From assembly GCA_030683995.1 (NCBI GenBank), contig JAUXPH010000015.1:124001-188000 (forward strand): a stretch of DNA of 64,000 nt, in the 5' to 3' direction. This document shows positions 61,321 to 64,000 of this stretch, piece by piece. Numbering within the stretch: the first letter of the stretch is position 1; every line of letters starts with the position of its first letter. A program made the translations under genes and the position numbers. This stretch comes from Lutibacter sp. (GTDB lineage Bacteria > Bacteroidota > Bacteroidia > Flavobacteriales > Flavobacteriaceae). A model generated the notes under the pieces. The model saw only the letters and a list, made by a program, of their open reading frames with translations, had not been told where the DNA came from and did not search any database.

Positions 61321-62298
61321 TTAAAATGCGGTTGCTTTTAAATTCAACCCTTCCGATTCATTCAATCCAAGCATCAAATTCATATTTTGAATGGCCTGCC
61401 CTGAGGCTCCTTTCAGTAAATTGTCTATCACCGAAGTGATTAACAACGTGTTGTTGTGTTTTTCCAAATGAATAAAACAATTGTTGGTATTGACCACTTG
61501 TTTTAAATGAATGGGCACTTTTGAAATATGGGTGAATTGCGCGTCTTTATAAAAATCCTCATACAATTTGTAAGCATTTTCCAACGTATCTTCAAACTTT
61601 AAATACACCGAAGCAAAAATTCCCCTGCTGAAATTTCCCCTGTTCGGAATAAAAAACAATTCCTCCGAAAAACCAGATTGCAATGCAATCAAACTTTCAT
61701 TTATTTCACCCAAATGCTGGTGCGTAAATGCTTTATAAATCGAAAAATTATTGTCTCTCCAGCTAAAATGCGTGGTTTCTCCCGTCGAAACCCCTGCGCC
61801 TGTTGACCCTGTTGTTGCATTGATATGAACAGAATAATGTAACAAATGATGTTTCGCCAAAGGCAATAAAGCCAGTTGAATGGCGGAGGCAAAACAACCC
61901 GGATTTGCAATATAATTGGCCGCTTTGATCTTCTCTTTTTGAAGTTCGGGCAAACCGTACACAAATTCATTACCTTGAAAATCAGCATCATTTTTCAACC
62001 TGAAATCGTTGCTTAAATCGATAATTTTCGTGTATTTGGAAAATTGATGCTGTTCCAAAAACTTTTTTGAATTTCCGTGACCCAAACACAAAAAGAGCAC
62101 ATCAACAGTCGGATTTATTTTATCAGTGAATTTCAAATCAATTTGACCCAACAAATCCTGATGAACCGCATAAACAGCATTGCCGGCATTTGAAGTGCTG
62201 TACACAAAATCCAATGCAACTTTTGAATGGTTCACCAGCAACCTAATCAATTCGCCTGCGGTATAACCTGCGCCGCCAACAATACCTGCTTTAATCAT
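61321..62298 (-). CDS. argC: N-acyl-gamma-glutamyl-phosphate reductase
   Basis: AGIVGGAGYTAGELIRLLVNH; ANPGCFASAIQLALLPL. Confidence 0.97.
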   Translation of the reverse strand: MIKAGIVGGAGYTAGELIRLLVNHSKVALDFVYSTSNAGNAVYAVHQDLLGQIDLKFTDKINPTVDVLFLCLGHGNSKKFLEQHQFSKYTKIIDLSNDFRLKNDADFQGNEFVYGLPELQKEKIKAANYIANPGCFASAIQLALLPLAKHHLLHYSVHINATTGSTGAGVSTGETTHFSWRDNNFSIYKAFTHQHLGEINESLIALQSGFSEELFFIPNRGNFSRGIFASVYLKFEDTLENAYKLYEDFYKDAQFTHISKVPIHLKQVVNTNNCFIHLEKHNNTLLITSVIDNLLKGASGQAIQNMNLMLGLNESEGLNLKATAF

Positions 62299-63482
62299 AA
62301 TTCTGAATTTACGCTGTGATAAATTTTTGTGGCGTTGCCCACTATTTTAATAAAACCTTTTGCTTCATCGGCGGTCCAGTCTTTATTGGTTTCTCCATAC
62401 ACCCCAAATTTCGATTTCATTAAATCGTGTTTGGACTCAATGCCATTGATACTGAAATGATAAGGTTTTAAAGTTACAAAAACTTCGCCGGATACAGTTT
62501 GTTGCGAATCGGTTAAAAAAGCTTCAATATTTCGCATTACCGGATCAAAATACTGGCCTTCGTGCAACAACATTCCGTACCAATTTCCCAATTGTTCCTT
62601 CCAATATTGCTGCCATTTGGACAAAACATGTTTTTCCAACGTATGGTGCGCTTTTATGGTAATTAAAGCAGCGGCGGCTTCAAAACCAACCCTTCCTTTG
62701 ATTCCGATAATGGTATCGCCCACGTGGATGTCTCTTCCGATGGCATATTTTGAAGCGATTTCCTCTAATTTTAGAATATTATTTACGGGTGTATCAAATT
62801 CATTGTTAAAACCAACAAATTCCCCTTTTTCAAAATGAAGCGTCACTTCAACCGGTTCCGTTTTTTCCAATTGGCTCGGATAAGCGCTTTCAGGCAAAGA
62901 TTTATCGGAAGTCAGCGTTTCCACGCCGCCAACACTGGTTCCCCAAATTCCTTTATTGATGGAGTATTTTGCCTTTTCCCAAGAATATTCCACACCTTGT
63001 TGTTTCAGGAATTCAATTTCTTCCTGACGAGACAGTTTTAAATCCCTAATTGGGGTAATAATTTCAATTTCCGGCGCCAAAATTTGAAAAATCATGTCAA
63101 ATCGCACCTGGTCATTTCCTGCTCCCGTGCTTCCATGTGCCACATATTTTGCTCCAATTTGCTTGGCATACTCAACCACTTCAATGGCCTGAAAAACCCT
63201 TTCGGCACTTACGGAAAGCGGATAGGTGTTGTTTTTTAAGATATTTCCAAAAACCATATATTTGATGGCTTTTTCATAAAATTCTTCCAGAATATTTTTA
63301 TTGGTATGGGAAAAAACCCCCAATTCATACGCTCTTTTTTCTACGGATTCCAATTCATTTTCTGAAAATCCGCCCGTATTCACCAATACGCTGTGTACTT
63401 CTAAATGCAATTCGTTTTTTAAATATTTTACGCAAAACGAAGTGTCTAAACCTCCGCTGTATGCCAACACTACTTTTTCCAT
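62295..63482 (-). CDS. argG: Argininosuccinate synthase
   Basis: VLAYSGGLDTSFCVKYL; AHGSTGAGNDQVRF. Confidence 0.97.
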   Translation of the reverse strand: MEKVVLAYSGGLDTSFCVKYLKNELHLEVHSVLVNTGGFSENELESVEKRAYELGVFSHTNKNILEEFYEKAIKYMVFGNILKNNTYPLSVSAERVFQAIEVVEYAKQIGAKYVAHGSTGAGNDQVRFDMIFQILAPEIEIITPIRDLKLSRQEEIEFLKQQGVEYSWEKAKYSINKGIWGTSVGGVETLTSDKSLPESAYPSQLEKTEPVEVTLHFEKGEFVGFNNEFDTPVNNILKLEEIASKYAIGRDIHVGDTIIGIKGRVGFEAAAALITIKAHHTLEKHVLSKWQQYWKEQLGNWYGMLLHEGQYFDPVMRNIEAFLTDSQQTVSGEVFVTLKPYHFSINGIESKHDLMKSKFGVYGETNKDWTADEAKGFIKIVGNATKIYHSVNSEL

Positions 63483-63516
63483 GATTTTATATTTTTTTTA
63501 TTAATCCTATCCCCAA

Positions 63517-63601
63517 CCCTTTCCTAAGGAAAGGGAGTTTGATTTGGAATTAGAAAGATGTTTAAAACAAATAACTTTTAACCTGCCTGCCGGCAGGCAG
63601 G
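63517..63601. repeat. Two palindromic repeats upstream of argG
   Basis: CCCTTTCCT-A-AGGAAAGGG (63517-63535) and CCTGCCTGCCGGCAGGCAGG (63582-63601, perfect 20-bp palindrome). Confidence 0.85.
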
Positions 63602-63637
63602 CTTTTAACTTTTAACTTATAACTTTCAAACTACGCA

Positions 63638-64000
63638 CTAATCTTTTTTTTTTAGAAACAATGCTTGTTTAATTTTTTTCAATCGTGACAATACTTTTGA
63701 ATCATACTTATGCTGTTTGATGTTTTTTTCATGATTTGGATCGTACAACATTCCGGTGCACAAACACATTTTTCGATTGGTTCTTGTTAGAATATCGTAA
63801 TTCTTGCAAGTTCTGCAGCCATCCCAAAAAGCTTCATCTGTTGTTAACTCTGAAAATGTAACCGGCTGATAACCCAATTCGTAATTAATTTTCATAACCG
63901 CCAGTCCGGTAGTGATTCCAAAAATTTTAGCATTTGGATACAGTTCTTTTGAATGTTCTAAAATCCGCTTCTTAATTTCTTTTGCCAAGCCCTGATTTCT
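63638..64000 (-). CDS. GNAT-family acyltransferase, C-terminal part (truncated by the window end)
   Basis: Frame is open to the window edge: RNQGLAKEIKKRILEHSKELYPNAKIFGITTGLAVMKINYELGYQPVTF (acetyl-CoA binding motif A). Confidence 0.85.
   Translation of the reverse strand, partial: RNQGLAKEIKKRILEHSKELYPNAKIFGITTGLAVMKINYELGYQPVTFSELTTDEAFWDGCRTCKNYDILTRTNRKMCLCTGMLYDPNHEKNIKQHKYDSKVLSRLKKIKQALFLKKKD

Noticed and set aside
60778-61341. 187-aa ORF antisense to proC
   Set aside because: Shadow ORF; the proC frame has clear family motifs along its full length.

Overview
This is a 64 kb chromosomal window from a low-GC Bacteroidota genome, very probably Flavobacteriia. The evidence is gene order, Bacteroidetes-type -7 boxes, the TamL, PorT and XrtF families, and the short primary sigma factor. 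Most of it is housekeeping DNA: groESL; pnp-rpsO-accD-fba; tamL; porT-ubiE; a eukaryote-like proS; tRNA-Glu-rpsT; the purH-mreBCD-mrdA-rodA shape operon; an XrtF exosortase pair; the primary sigma factor; TrkH/TrkA; the complete dcw cell-division cluster from mraZ to ftsZ; and a long arginine/proline operon (GNAT-argG-argC-proC-argD-proA-proB-argF'-argB-argE-argH). The most unusual signal is an 89-bp dispersed element with three copies: two in tandem between ubiE and porT, and one between murD and ftsW. Each copy starts and ends at an ATGAAA gene start, encodes a near-identical 14-aa micro-ORF ending in a TAATG overlap, and carries an inverted repeat (CATCTGT/ACAGATG) that contains the next gene's start codon. 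Other notable signals are a palindromic repeat inside the 5' coding region of murD, several REP-like families at operon gaps (mostly in the arg operon), a 97/98-bp imperfect tandem duplication beside tRNA-Arg, a metallothionein-like lipoprotein tail, a missed 52-aa small ORF, and an atypical residue at the ArgF' specificity position. All calls come from reading the sequence and translated ORFs; no database search was run.
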